A DNA stretch of 64,000 bases, taken from positions 3,006,501-3,070,500 of the forward strand of contig NZ_CP022219.1 in NCBI RefSeq assembly GCF_004114915.1, read 5' to 3'. This stretch comes from Bradyrhizobium guangxiense. GTDB lineage: Bacteria; Pseudomonadota; Alphaproteobacteria; Rhizobiales; Xanthobacteraceae. A program made the position numbers and the translations under genes. Shown in pieces: positions 33,828 through 42,249 of this stretch. The notes beneath the pieces were generated by a model. The model did not search any database. It was not told the origin of the DNA and saw only the letters and a program-made list of their open reading frames with translations. Position 1 is the first letter of the stretch. Every line of letters begins with the position of its first letter.

Positions 33828-33949
33828 CGCTCGTCGCGACAGATCCTGTCGTCGGCCGCCGCCCGCGGACCCGCAGTGCCGCGCGAGGCGAGCACTACGA
33901 AGCCGGCATAGCCGGACAGGTTGAGCAGGACTTCGAGCCAAGCGGGCAT
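33824..33949 (-). CDS. 41-residue membrane miniprotein
   Basis: Begins MPAWLEVLLNLSGYAGFVVL, a membrane helix, then an Arg/Asp-rich tail. GGAAGAGG precedes the ATG, and an EcfG-type promoter ends 30 nt upstream. The two independent signals make this tiny gene credible. It overlaps the convergent neighbour by 4 bp at the 3' ends. Confidence 0.66.
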   Translation of the reverse strand: MPAWLEVLLNLSGYAGFVVLASRGTAGPRAAADDRICRDER

Positions 33950-33979
33950 GTCGGCCTCTTCCTCTGCGAAGAAGGATTC

Positions 33980-34004
33980 AACGTCTGCGCGCAATCCCGG
34001 TTCC
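33980..34004 (-). promoter_or_regulatory. EcfG-type stress promoter of the 41-residue gene
   Basis: On the minus strand GGAAC (34004-34000), 16 nt, CGTT (33983-33980), 30 nt before the ATG at 33949. Confidence 0.7.
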
Positions 34005-34022
34005 CTGCGCCCGCGAAGGAAC

Positions 34023-34289
34023 TCAGAGCGGGGAGGAGGGGTCGAGCCGGCGGCCGAGGCTCGCAACGGATTCGCTCGACGGCTGCTCTTTCAGGAACTC
34101 GGCGATCGCCTGTGCCAGCTCGCGGTCGCTCATTGGCGTCGGCGGCGGGTGCAGCGTGCCGACACCGAAGCTGCGCACGATCTCGTCGTAATGCCGATCG
34201 TCGGATCTGGGAACCAATTTACGAATACGGGCCAGCAAAGCGGATAACGGCAAACCTTCCTCCTCGATCGTCGCCCCGCTGGCAGTCAT
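34023..34289 (-). CDS. Hypothetical 88-residue protein
   Basis: A soluble protein beginning MTASGATIEEEGLPLSALLA and containing SDRELAQAIAEFLKEQPSSE, mostly helical. The ribosome site is weak. It lies 18 bp upstream of the EcfG-type site of the next minus-strand gene. No family recognised. Confidence 0.58.
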   Translation of the reverse strand: MTASGATIEEEGLPLSALLARIRKLVPRSDDRHYDEIVRSFGVGTLHPPPTPMSDRELAQAIAEFLKEQPSSESVASLGRRLDPSSPL

Positions 34290-34317
34290 TGTGCTCTGCT
34301 GCCATTTGCTCCCGTGA

Positions 34318-34455
34318 AACTTAAAACCCCCGCCAGCATCTCGGAGATGCTGACGGGGTCTTCGTGCCGTTGCCTCAACCCGGATGGCGGAGGCTCCCGC
34401 ACTTGAAGAGGTAATGCGCGCCCGGTGATTTCGTTCCGGTTGCCTCGGCTTTTTT
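34318..34455 (-). ncRNA. Candidate small RNA with intrinsic terminator
   Basis: On the minus strand a 15-bp stem (CCCCGTCAGCATCTC with GAGATGCTGGCGGGG, 34358-34344 and 34342-34328) is followed by TTTTAAG. The one irregular pair is G-U on the minus-strand RNA but C-A on the plus strand, which points to minus-strand transcription. Upstream of it two related segments, GAGGCAACCGGAACGAA (34446-34430) and GAGGCAACGGCACGAA (34376-34361), frame a GC-rich core. No gene ends before this terminator, so it probably ends a stand-alone RNA. The 5' end is a guess. Confidence 0.5.
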
Positions 34456-34534
34456 ACAGCCGGCAGTTCCGCACCCTGCGCGCAACTATCGCGGACGCTC
34501 GTCGTTGTCTCCGGAAGACGCGAAGGAGGAGACC

Positions 34535-34822
34535 ATGAAGAAGACATTGGCAGTTCTGGCCACCGTCGCAGCCGTTGGCGTGACCGCGATCGCGGCCCCT
34601 GCGCCTGCCGAGGCACGCGGGCGCGGCATCGGCCCGGGCCTTGCATTTGGCCTCGCCGCCGGCGCGATCACCGCGGGTGCGGTCGCGGCGTCCCACCCTT
34701 ACGGCTATTACGGCCCCCGCTACGGCTACTATGACGGCCCCGATTATTACTACGGGCCGGGCTCCTACGCCTATTACGGCGGACCGTACTACCGGCACCA
34801 CCACTACTGGAGCCATTGGTAA
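34535..34822 (+). CDS. Exported Gly/Tyr/His-rich protein
   Basis: A 95-residue protein with a Sec signal peptide (LAVLATVAAVGVTAIAAPAPA). A short Gly/Ala helix (GLAFGLAAGAITAGAVAA) follows, then a tail of Tyr-Gly-Pro repeats (YGYYGPRYGYYDGP) ending HHHYWSHW. Such proteins are common exported low-complexity proteins in this group. GAAGGAGGAG precedes the ATG and a perfect terminator follows. Function unknown. Confidence 0.78.
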   Translation: MKKTLAVLATVAAVGVTAIAAPAPAEARGRGIGPGLAFGLAAGAITAGAVAASHPYGYYGPRYGYYDGPDYYYGPGSYAYYGGPYYRHHHYWSHW

Positions 34823-34848
34823 CGACGAGTTGGTAACGCTGACAAGCG

Positions 34849-34879
34849 AAAAGCCCGGAGCGATGCTCCGGGCTTTTTT
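34849..34879 (+). terminator. Strong intrinsic terminator
   Basis: AAAAGCCCGGAGC (34849-34861) and GCTCCGGGCTTTT (34865-34877) form a perfect 13-bp stem with a 3-nt loop and a run of six Ts. It is 26 bp after the stop of the Gly/Tyr-rich gene. Confidence 0.92.
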
Positions 34880-34902
34880 CACGCGCATTGATCTGAGGCG
34901 TC

Positions 34903-35133
34903 TTACGGCCAAAGCGAGGGCCGTTCGACCTTGCGGGCGTTCTCCAACGTTGACACGAAATACTCTTCGCGCTCGCGCTTGAATTTTTCCTGCGTGGCAC
35001 GGAAGGCGGCGACACGGGCGGCGATCTCGTCGCGCTCACGGGCTTTGCGTTCTTCGTCCTCGGTCATGGCCATCCCCTCGAGTTTACTGGTGAACTCAAG
35101 CACTGCCGCCGCATCATCTTGAGTCGTATTCAC
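34903..35133 (-). CDS. Small charged coiled-coil protein
   Basis: A 76-residue soluble protein, strongly helical and charged (TEDEERKARERDEIAARVAA, RATQEKFKREREEYFVSTL). No known family. It is convergent with the Gly/Tyr-rich gene, with the terminator between. Confidence 0.66.
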   Translation of the reverse strand: MNTTQDDAAAVLEFTSKLEGMAMTEDEERKARERDEIAARVAAFRATQEKFKREREEYFVSTLENARKVERPSLWP

Positions 35134-35308
35134 ATATCCATTGATGCTCCCGAATGGGGCGTCAATGGGGAGGAGGCATTGCAGGATTGTGATATGCGAG
35201 GGTCGGAAGAAATTGCCGAGCGGGTCGCATTAGCGCTTGATAACAGCGTCAACAATCTTGTCGCTTGCGCATGTTGCTGTCAGGGCAAATCGAATCGGGA
35301 GGCCGCAA

Positions 35309-36067
35309 TTGATTGCATCGAATCTTCAGAGCGGCGTCGAACGGCTCGGCAACATGATCGCCGAGGCGAGGGGGATCGTGCCGTTCACCGGCGCCGGTAT
35401 CTCGACCGAGTGCGGCATTCCCGACTTCCGCTCGCCGGGCGGAATTTGGACGCGCTATCGTCCGATCGAGTTCGGCGAATTCGTCGCGAGCCGGGAGGCG
35501 CGGGAGGAATCCTGGCGTCGCCGTTTCGCGATGGAGGAGGTCTTCGCGGCGGCGAAGCCCGGCCGCGGCCATCGCGCGCTGGCCTCGCTCTACCGCGCCG
35601 GCAAGGTTCCCGCTGTCATCACCCAGAACATCGACAATCTGCACCAGGCCTCCGGCTTCGCCGCCGAGCACGTGATTGAGCTTCACGGCAATACAACCTA
35701 TGCGCGCTGCATCGGATGCGGGCAGGCCTATTCCCTCGACTGGGTGAAGCGCCGCTTCGAGGATGACGGCGCGCCGAATTGCACCGCCTGCGACGAGCCG
35801 GTGAAGACCGCCACGATCTCGTTCGGGCAGATGATGCCGGATGATGAAATGCAGCGCGCGACCGCGCTGTCGCGCGCCTGCGATCTCTTCATCGCGATCG
35901 GTTCCTCGCTCGTGGTCTGGCCGGCGGCGGGCTTTCCGATGATGGCAAAGAATGCCGGTGCACGTTTGGTGATCATCAATCGCGAGCCGACCGAGCAGGA
36001 CGACATTGCCGACCTCGTCATCCGCCACGACATCGGCGAAGCGCTCGGGCCCTTTGTCGGCAATTGA
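35309..36067 (+). CDS. Sir2-family NAD-dependent protein deacylase
   Basis: Removes acyl groups from lysines using NAD. The 252-residue protein has the NAD motif FTGAGISTECGIPDFRS (as GAGIS and GIPDFRS), TQNIDNLH, the catalytic His in ELHGN, and a zinc ribbon CIGC/CTAC. TTG at 35309 is chosen because GGGAGG lies 6 nt upstream; the frame also extends upstream without conservation. The residues that favour succinyl over acetyl groups cannot be judged with certainty here. Confidence 0.94.
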   Translation: MIASNLQSGVERLGNMIAEARGIVPFTGAGISTECGIPDFRSPGGIWTRYRPIEFGEFVASREAREESWRRRFAMEEVFAAAKPGRGHRALASLYRAGKVPAVITQNIDNLHQASGFAAEHVIELHGNTTYARCIGCGQAYSLDWVKRRFEDDGAPNCTACDEPVKTATISFGQMMPDDEMQRATALSRACDLFIAIGSSLVVWPAAGFPMMAKNAGARLVIINREPTEQDDIADLVIRHDIGEALGPFVGN

Positions 36068-36264
36068 GGCATCAATTTGATTCGCGGCTGTGCAAGCTGT
36101 TCATAGGTTCCGGCGAATCTCTTTTTTGTCTATGCCTCGCAACCGGGAGTGTTATCTTTTGAGTCGAAAGATTCGCGTCGCGTCCAGTTGAGAAGGTTCT
36201 CGAAAGACGCGTGATTCGACACCGCTGCTGAGGCGGGTCGCATGACAGTGTGGGGTCCGGGGTT

Positions 36265-36927
36265 ATGGGGTCGTCGGACGGATTTGAGTCCAAGAAGCTC
36301 GGGGTTCCCGGGCAGGGAGTATCGCCCGGGCGGATGACGCCGGGCGAGCACGGCGGTACCGGTCGCGAAAGCGGGCTCAATCCCTTCGGCGGGTTGGGTG
36401 AGGCGAGTGCCAATCTCGTCGAAGTCCACGGCGTCATCAAATGGTTCGACGCCTCCAAAGGCTACGGCTTCATCGTTCCCGACAATGGCTGGCCCGACGT
36501 GCTGCTGCACGTCACCGTGCTTAGGCGCGACGGCTTCCAGACGGCCTATGAAGGCGCCCGCATCGTCGTCGAGTGCATCCAGCGCGCCAAGGGTTACCAG
36601 GCGTTTCGCGTGGTCTCGATGGACGAGTCGACCGCGATCCATCCGGCCCAGATGTTGCCGCCGCGCACCCATGTCACGGTCACCCCGACCAGCGGGCTGG
36701 AACGGGCGCAGGTCAAATGGTTCAACCGGCTGCGTGGATTCGGCTTCCTGACCTGCGGCGAGGGCACGCCCGACATCTTCGTGCACATGGAGACGCTGCG
36801 CCGCTTCGGCATGACCGAGCTGCGGCCCGGCCAGTATGTCCTGGTCCGCTTCGGGCCCGGCTCCAAGGGCATGATGGCGGCCGAGATCCATCCCGAGACC
36901 GGATCGCCGGGACTGCAGTCGCACTAA
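36265..36927 (+). CDS. Double cold-shock-domain protein
   Basis: A 220-residue protein with a disordered Gly-rich N-terminus of about 50 residues and two cold-shock domains. The first has GVIKWFDASKGYGFIVPD, the second QVKWFNRLRGFGFLTC with GTPDIFVHMETL. These carry the RNP1 and RNP2 aromatic residues that bind single-stranded nucleic acid. ATG at 36265 is assumed; GTG at 36250 would add 5 residues. Two-domain CSD proteins are characteristic of alphaproteobacteria and act as RNA chaperones or regulators. Confidence 0.9.
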   Translation: MGSSDGFESKKLGVPGQGVSPGRMTPGEHGGTGRESGLNPFGGLGEASANLVEVHGVIKWFDASKGYGFIVPDNGWPDVLLHVTVLRRDGFQTAYEGARIVVECIQRAKGYQAFRVVSMDESTAIHPAQMLPPRTHVTVTPTSGLERAQVKWFNRLRGFGFLTCGEGTPDIFVHMETLRRFGMTELRPGQYVLVRFGPGSKGMMAAEIHPETGSPGLQSH

Positions 36928-36930
36928 AGC

Positions 36931-36989
36931 ATGATCCGGACCCGGAGGGCCGCGTTAGCGCAAAGTGCGAAGCGGTTTTCCGGAAAGAT
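36931..36989 (-). repeat. Inverted copy of the 59-nt dispersed repeat
   Basis: Identical over 59 nt to 30513-30571 on the opposite strand. It begins 3 bp after the stop of the double cold-shock gene. Confidence 0.85.
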
Positions 36990-37112
36990 ACGCGCGCCGC
37001 CAAATCCCGCAATCGTGAGCAATTGAGGCGCGCCGGCCGGCCGGCGCGCCTCTGGCTTTTCCGGCGACCGCCGCGTAAGGACACGTCCAGTCCCACGCCT
37101 CGAGTGTCTCCC

Positions 37113-37598
37113 ATGAATCCTGATCGAAAGGCCGCCTGGTCCGCCCTGAATGGCTGGCTTGCCGCCATCCTCGTCATCGTAGGCTGTGCCGTGGCCAGCG
37201 CCCCCGCCGGCGCCGCCAGCTTCCAGCCGCTGGAGATCGTCACCAAGAACGGCGTGCAGGTTTTCTCGGTCGAGATGGCGACGACCGAGGAGGAGAAGCA
37301 GACCGGCCTGATGTACCGCAAGGAGCTGGCGGACGGCAAAGGCATGCTGTTCGACTTCACTCCCGAGCAGGAGGTGTCAATGTGGATGAAGAACACCTAT
37401 GTCTCGCTCGACATGATCTTCATCGGCGCCAACGGCCGCATCCTGCGCATCGCCGAGAACACCGAGCCGATGTCGACCAAGATCATCTCGTCCCGGGGAC
37501 CCGCCCGGGCCGTGTTGGAGGTGGTGGCGGGAACAGCACAGAAATACGGCATCCGCCCCGGCGACCGCGTCGGCCACCCGCTGTTCGGCAGCAAATAG
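37113..37598 (+). CDS. DUF192-family exported protein
   Basis: A 161-residue protein with an N-terminal signal peptide (LAAILVIVGCAVASAPAGA) and a DUF192 domain: VEMATTEEEKQTGLMYRKEL, FDFTPEQEVSMWMKNTYVSL, LDMIFI and AVLEVVAGTAQKYGI. The family is a small exported beta fold of unknown function. A tRNA-Pro gene follows by 93 bp. Confidence 0.92.
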   Translation: MNPDRKAAWSALNGWLAAILVIVGCAVASAPAGAASFQPLEIVTKNGVQVFSVEMATTEEEKQTGLMYRKELADGKGMLFDFTPEQEVSMWMKNTYVSLDMIFIGANGRILRIAENTEPMSTKIISSRGPARAVLEVVAGTAQKYGIRPGDRVGHPLFGSK

Positions 37599-37691
37599 GC
37601 CGGGCAGGCACTTGGAGCTGGGCGCCTTACCGGCGCCTGGAAGCTTGCTGGCGACCTGGGAAGCGTGTATCGACGGGGCTCGCCGGACATT

Positions 37692-37768
37692 CGGGGTATA
37701 GCGCAGCCTGGTAGCGCGGCAGTTTTGGGTACTGCAGGTCGTTGGTTCGAATCCAGCTGCCCCGACCA
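37692..37768 (+). tRNA. tRNA-Pro (anticodon TGG)
   Basis: CGGGG at the 5' end pairs with CCCCG, followed by A and an encoded CCA. The anticodon loop TTTGGGT carries TGG, and GGTTCGAATCC forms the T-arm. The 77-nt length and GTAGCGC D-arm are normal. Confidence 0.96.
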
Positions 37769-38001
37769 GTCCCGATAGGCGGTTCTCAACGTCCTTTCGC
37801 GACGTCCGCGCGATGTTTCAACGAATTAGGCCCGCTGGCCGGGACAGAATTGCCGGCGCCTCATCGAACCTTTGGGGCGTCACTACAGACTCATGGTTGT
37901 TGGGGATTTCAGCGCCCAATGTCTAAACGGACGCCGCCAAGCGATAATATTCCGCTTACGCGGCGTTGCGTTTTTCAGGCGTCATTCCCGTCAGATCCGG
38001 C

Positions 38002-38163
38002 CTAACAGCCGGACGCGTGCCAGCCCGGCGGAAACGGGACGAATGGCCAGGCCGTCTGGTTGTCGTTGGCGGCTTTCGGCGGCTCTTGCGCCTGCGTCCT
38101 CGCTACTGGCGCAGGCGGCGTCGACTGCAGCGCCAGGCGCAGACGCGCAAATTGCAGGTTCAT
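38002..38163 (-). CDS. Small hypothetical protein
   Basis: A 53-residue frame from ATG 38163. It ends with NDNQTAWPFVPFPPGWHASG, a Pro/Trp-rich tail that I recognise as recurrent in small Bradyrhizobium proteins. The 37769-38001 region upstream shows nothing else convincing. Function unknown. Confidence 0.55.
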   Translation of the reverse strand: MNLQFARLRLALQSTPPAPVARTQAQEPPKAANDNQTAWPFVPFPPGWHASGC

Positions 38164-38399
38164 CGTGGTCGCCCTGACGATCTTCTCGAAATTCAATCGC
38201 AAAATTGGACGTCGACTCAATCAAATAGTCCCGCGCCCAACATGGTGCGGTCATTCTCAAATCACGCACACAGTCTAGATAGATCGGCGCCAGCTTTCAA
38301 CCGCTCGCGGCTGTCAGCTGCGGGGAGTAAGGTTGATCGGTTAGGTTAAAGACGAGCGGTTGTTGCGATCGCCGCGGCGATCACTATCAAGATCGATTC

Positions 38400-38594
38400 A
38401 TGTCTTTCGACCGCAACTTCCGAACCGCCGGTCCGCAATCGAGCTGGAGCGAGATCTGGCACCTCTGGACCGTGATCGTGCCCCGCCGCTCGATCAACGG
38501 GCAGCTCGTCTATGGCAAGGTCTGGCGCCGCCATGACGGCCGCGATTGGATCTACAAGAAATTCACCGAGTTTGACGGCGAGGAAGTGGCCTGA
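38400..38594 (+). CDS. Small hypothetical protein
   Basis: A 64-residue soluble protein rich in Trp and Arg (SSWSEIWHLWTVIVPRRSIN, VWRRHDGRDWIYKKFTEFD). No clear ribosome site precedes the ATG. Trp-rich short proteins like this recur in the genus. A degenerate dispersed repeat (GCGCGATCAGTC to CATCGCGC) follows the stop. Confidence 0.6.
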   Translation: MSFDRNFRTAGPQSSWSEIWHLWTVIVPRRSINGQLVYGKVWRRHDGRDWIYKKFTEFDGEEVA

Positions 38595-38676
38595 GCGCGA
38601 TCAGTCTGAAATGAAGACTCATCGCGCCTGAGGTTGAAATCGTGTGGCCCTGGCCGAGTGCCGTTTTGCCCGCGGC

Positions 38677-39075
38677 CTAGCCCCGTGCCTGCACGCGCGG
38701 CAGCGGCAGCTTGAAGTGACGCTTCGCATAGGCGACGATTTCGGCGTCCGAGGGATGATCGGCCGCTTCCACCGCGGCAATCCGCTTGGCGATATCGGGT
38801 GCGTTCGCGCGAATGTGGCTGGCGAGCTCCGTCTTCGCGCTTGCCGGACCGATGATGAGGATCTCACCGGCGTCGGCGATGGCCTTGCTCACGTCGGCGT
38901 AGAACGCCTTGTCAGGGGTGGCATGGCCGCTGCCGATCGCGTTGGCCTTGTGATGAAGATGACGCGTCGCAAATTGCGGATGCAACGTGATTTCATCAGA
39001 GCCGCTCAGGCCGAGATGGAAGATCCTGGCCTGCGAATGGTCGATCCATACCACGGCGTGAAAATGAGAGGGCAT
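38677..39075 (-). CDS. Hypothetical protein, eRF1-like/translational-machinery family
   Basis: A 132-residue soluble protein: HFHAVVWIDHSQARIFHLG, then HHKANAIGSGHATPDKAFYA and EILIIGPASAKTELASHI. This resembles the bacterial group annotated as translational machinery protein or host-attachment-like, with an eRF1 domain 2-type fold. ATG at 39075 is chosen since homology-like sequence starts there. Biochemical role is unknown. Confidence 0.75.
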   Translation of the reverse strand: MPSHFHAVVWIDHSQARIFHLGLSGSDEITLHPQFATRHLHHKANAIGSGHATPDKAFYADVSKAIADAGEILIIGPASAKTELASHIRANAPDIAKRIAAVEAADHPSDAEIVAYAKRHFKLPLPRVQARG

Positions 39076-39255
39076 GTGCTTGAGCCTTGTCCGAGGGGAG
39101 GCCGCCGACATCGATGCCGCGGCGCGTGTCGGAGCGACATTATGCCGACCGGCACCGCCCCTGGTTGACCCAGGTCAATCGATCCCGGCTCGAGCCGTCA
39201 GGGTGACCGACGACGCGCTTTGCGAACGGCTTGCCCGATGACAGGCGTTTCTTGG

Positions 39256-40431
39256 TCAGCCTGCCGTCGCCGCGCTTGCCGCCGGCTTGGGCGGCGGCGG
39301 CTTCAGTGGCTTGTCCTGCTTCTTCGACCACGAGATGTAATAGGCCACCGTCGTCATGATCGCGATGCCGGCGACGCTGACGAAGATCTGCGCGAGCAGC
39401 GAGCCCGAGCTCATCGACAGCTCGAAATGGCCGACGAAGGACAGGAACACGCCGACGCAGAACACCGCGAGCGACTGCTGGCCGCAGACGATCAGGGGAT
39501 CGAACACCTTCCATTCGAGCCCAGGCCATTCCTTCGGCACGAACCGGATCACCAGGATCACGATCACGACGAAATGGATGAAGCGGTAGGGGGCGAGGTT
39601 GGTCTTGTCGTTCGGGTTGAAGGCCGAGAACAGCCATTCCGGGAACAAGCCGCCGAACGCGGGGAAGCGGCCGGCCATGGTCATGACCAGCGCGAACAGC
39701 AGATAGCCGAGGCAGAGCCACAGCGTGATCGGCGAATTGATCAGCGTCATCGAGCGCCGCGCGCCGCCCATCGCACACCAGGCGCCGAACACGAACAGCA
39801 CCTGCCAGCAATAGGGGTTGAAGTACCACTGGCCGGCCGGATAGGCGTTCAGATTCCAGCCGAAGTGGCGCGCCGCCAGCCACAGCACGATCGCCAGCAC
39901 CATGGTCAGGTCGGGCTTGCGCAGCATGAACCACAGCACCGGCGGAAACAGGCCCATCAGCACGATGTAGAGCGGCAGCACGTCGAGATTGAGCGGCTTG
40001 AAGCGCAGGAACAGGCCCTGGCGCAGCGTCTCGGTGGCGTTGTCGACGAGGCCGGCGACGTTGAACTCGTTGATCATCTCGGAATCGCCGAAGCGCAACG
40101 CCAGATAGCTGATCGAGGCAATGTAGATTACGAACAGGATGATGTGGGCGACGTAGAGCTGCCAGACCCGCTTGGTCAGCCGCGTGGCGCCGACGATGAA
40201 GCCGCGCTCCAGCATCATGCGTGCATAGACGAACGAGGCGGTATAGCCGGAGATGAAGACGAACAGGTCGGCGGCGTCGGAAAAGCCGTAATTACGCGTC
40301 GTGATCCAGTTCACGACGTTGTCGGGGATGTGGTCGAGGAAGATCGCCCAGTTCGCGACACCGCGAAACAGGTCGAGCCGGAGGTCGCGGCCTTTTTCGG
40401 GGAGCGTGGCGTTGATGTTCAGGAATGCCAT
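39256..40431 (-). CDS. OpgC-family membrane acyltransferase
   Basis: A 391-residue membrane protein with about ten hydrophobic helices. The OpgC family succinylates osmoregulated periplasmic glucans. The start (RDLRLDLFRGVANWAIFLDH) and ADLFVFISGYTASFVYARMM are characteristic, with the conserved DxxRG- and His-like positions of membrane acyltransferases. In Bradyrhizobium the acceptor would be cyclic beta-glucan, an inference from the family. ATG at 40431 is preferred; the upstream extension is low-complexity Arg/Pro. Confidence 0.9.
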   Translation of the reverse strand: MAFLNINATLPEKGRDLRLDLFRGVANWAIFLDHIPDNVVNWITTRNYGFSDAADLFVFISGYTASFVYARMMLERGFIVGATRLTKRVWQLYVAHIILFVIYIASISYLALRFGDSEMINEFNVAGLVDNATETLRQGLFLRFKPLNLDVLPLYIVLMGLFPPVLWFMLRKPDLTMVLAIVLWLAARHFGWNLNAYPAGQWYFNPYCWQVLFVFGAWCAMGGARRSMTLINSPITLWLCLGYLLFALVMTMAGRFPAFGGLFPEWLFSAFNPNDKTNLAPYRFIHFVVIVILVIRFVPKEWPGLEWKVFDPLIVCGQQSLAVFCVGVFLSFVGHFELSMSSGSLLAQIFVSVAGIAIMTTVAYYISWSKKQDKPLKPPPPKPAASAATAG

Positions 40432-40683
40432 GCGAGGGGGGCTCTCGAAGGGGGCGGACAGGCTGAGGTCGGGGAGGCAGTGCCGCCGGGCGGGATGCCG
40501 GCGCGGAAGGCGGGTACGCAATTGTCACGGTGCAGCATAATGACTATACCGTCGCAGAGGCTACGGGCGGCCGGAATCACCATCAGTTCCCAACCGGTGT
40601 CTCTATACTATCCCTGAGGTTTGCACCAACTGCCACCCTGACGCATCGAAATCGAACGAAAAGACGAAGAGGCCGGACAGCCA

Positions 40684-40989
40684 ATGACCGCACGCATTTT
40701 CAAGCCCGCCAAGAACGCGATGCAATCCGGCCGCTCCAAGACCAGGGAATGGCAGCTCGACTACGAGCCGGAGCAGCCCCGCGCCGTGGAGCCGCTGATG
40801 GGCTGGACCTCGTCCGGTGACATGAAGCAGCAGATCACGCTCCGCTTCCACTCCAAGGAAGAGGCGATCGCCTATTGCGAGCGCAAGGGCATCGCCTACC
40901 AGGTCATCGAGCCCCAGGATTCGATCCGCCGCCCGGTCGCCTATGCCGACAATTTCTCGTTCCGGCGCGGTGAGCCCTGGACACATTAA
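40684..40989 (+). CDS. NADH dehydrogenase (complex I) NDUFS4-like accessory subunit
   Basis: A 101-residue protein of the ETC complex I subunit family, equivalent to mitochondrial NDUFS4 (18-kDa). Hallmarks are ARIFKPAKNAMQSGRSKTRE, WQLDYEP, PLMGWTSSGD and YADNFSFRRGEPWTH. It assists assembly or stability of the hydrophilic arm and is found in alphaproteobacteria, the mitochondrial lineage. It is far from any nuo operon in this window. Confidence 0.95.
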   Translation: MTARIFKPAKNAMQSGRSKTREWQLDYEPEQPRAVEPLMGWTSSGDMKQQITLRFHSKEEAIAYCERKGIAYQVIEPQDSIRRPVAYADNFSFRRGEPWTH

Positions 40990-41136
40990 GGGGCCATTTT
41001 CATCCGACGTGTCGTCATGCCCGGGGCGCCGGCCATGACGAAGGAAGCGTCTAGTCGTCCGAACCCGAGAGCCCTTGGCAGCCATTTCCCGCCGTGCTTC
41101 GCTTCCCGCATGACACGATCATGACGGGGTGAGGGG

Positions 41137-41631
41137 ATGGCGGCGCGTGACCAGCTCGACGGCGTCGATCTGAAGATACTCTCAGAGCTGCAGCTGGACG
41201 GACGGGTGCGCAACAATGAGCTGGCGCAGCGCGTCGGTGTGTCCGCGCCGAACTGCTTGCGGCGGCTGAAATCGCTGTTCAGCCGCCGGGTGATCCGGGC
41301 TGTGCGGGCCGTCCTCGACGAGCGGCAGCTCGGTTATGAAGTGGTCTCCTTCGTCTCGATCCAGCTCGCTAGCCAGGCCCAGCCGGTGCTGGAAGCGTTC
41401 GAGAGCTCGATCGCAGCGATCCCGCGCATCCAGCAATGCTGGCGCATTTCGGGCGACACCGACTATCTCCTGAAATGCGTGGCGCCGAGCGTCGAGAGCA
41501 TGCGCCAGCAGCTTCTGCATTTCGCAGCCATGCCTGACGTGAGGAACGTCCGCAGCTTCCCGGTGCTCGGTGTCGCGAAGGACGTGCCGCTGCCGTTGCA
41601 GGAGGTCGCCGCGGTGGTGCCAGCGGGATAG
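41137..41631 (+). CDS. Lrp/AsnC-family transcriptional regulator
   Basis: A 164-residue protein with an N-terminal HTH (LDGVDLKILSELQLDGR, NELAQRVGVSAPNCLRRLK) and a C-terminal RAM ligand-binding domain (QQCWRISGDTDYLLKCVA). Lrp-type proteins respond to amino acids and often regulate transport or catabolism. No divergent or adjacent amino-acid gene is present, so its target is unknown. Confidence 0.93.
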   Translation: MAARDQLDGVDLKILSELQLDGRVRNNELAQRVGVSAPNCLRRLKSLFSRRVIRAVRAVLDERQLGYEVVSFVSIQLASQAQPVLEAFESSIAAIPRIQQCWRISGDTDYLLKCVAPSVESMRQQLLHFAAMPDVRNVRSFPVLGVAKDVPLPLQEVAAVVPAG

Positions 41632-41853
41632 ACGACCCCTGAACTTCCACGCGGGGCTCGCCGGCATTTCCAGCAATCCGAAACATAATACATGATTTGC
41701 TCACCTAACTGTGACATGTGATTTACGAAGTCCTGCAATGCGCTCAACCGTGATTGCCGGCTCCTGCGCGCGGCCTAGATACGAGGTGTGAAGCCTCAGC
41801 CTGCATCGCATGCCGAGGCCGCTTTTGTGGGACCCTAAGCTGGAAAACACGTC

Positions 41854-42153
41854 ATGACCTCGATCTCGAAGACGTTCGTCGCCTCCGCAGCGACGCTGTT
41901 CGCGTCCGCGTTTCTGATGATGTCCGCGCCGGCTGCGCAGGCGGAAGAATATTGCATCACCAACGGCGCGCAGGCCGCTCACGGCTGCGGCTTTCCGACC
42001 ATGGAAGCCTGTCGCCAGGCGGCCGGCGGCATCGGCGGCACCTGCTCGCAGAGCGGCGGCGCGAAGACCGCGAACGACGCGCTCGCCTATCAGCCGAAGC
42101 ACACGCAGCCGCGCGCCAAGCTCCGCTCGGGCGGGCAGACCAACTCGAACTGA
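41854..42153 (+). CDS. DUF3551 exported protein
   Basis: A 99-residue protein with a signal peptide (ATLFASAFLMMSAPAAQA) and a compact Cys-containing core, EEYCITNGAQAAHGCGFPTM and QAAGGIGGTC, characteristic of DUF3551, a family abundant in Bradyrhizobium. Four Cys likely make two disulfides. Function unknown. Confidence 0.9.
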   Translation: MTSISKTFVASAATLFASAFLMMSAPAAQAEEYCITNGAQAAHGCGFPTMEACRQAAGGIGGTCSQSGGAKTANDALAYQPKHTQPRAKLRSGGQTNSN

Positions 42154-42249
42154 CCTCGCAGCCGACGCTGGTTTCGCGACGTTGCGGCCTTCGGGATCGA
42201 GCCCGGAGGCCGTTGGTTTTTGGCGGCCGGGTGAGGGCTTCAGCGCGCC

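Noticed and set aside
32138..37918. GGGATTTCAGCGCC inverted repeat with a third copy at 37902
   Set aside because: Too short and too few copies to separate from chance; noted in the intergenic entry only.
33530..38351. Shared 13-mer CGGTTAGGTTAAA at about 33530 and 38338
   Set aside because: A 13-base match is expected by chance in a window of this size and the contexts differ.
37692..38400. Possible genomic island inserted at tRNA-Pro
   Set aside because: No integrase, no direct repeat of the tRNA 3' end was seen in the window, and downstream genes look ordinary.
39220..40617. 465-codon open frame opposite OpgC
   Set aside because: Shadow frame; low-complexity Gln/Glu/Arg composition and no homology-like segment.
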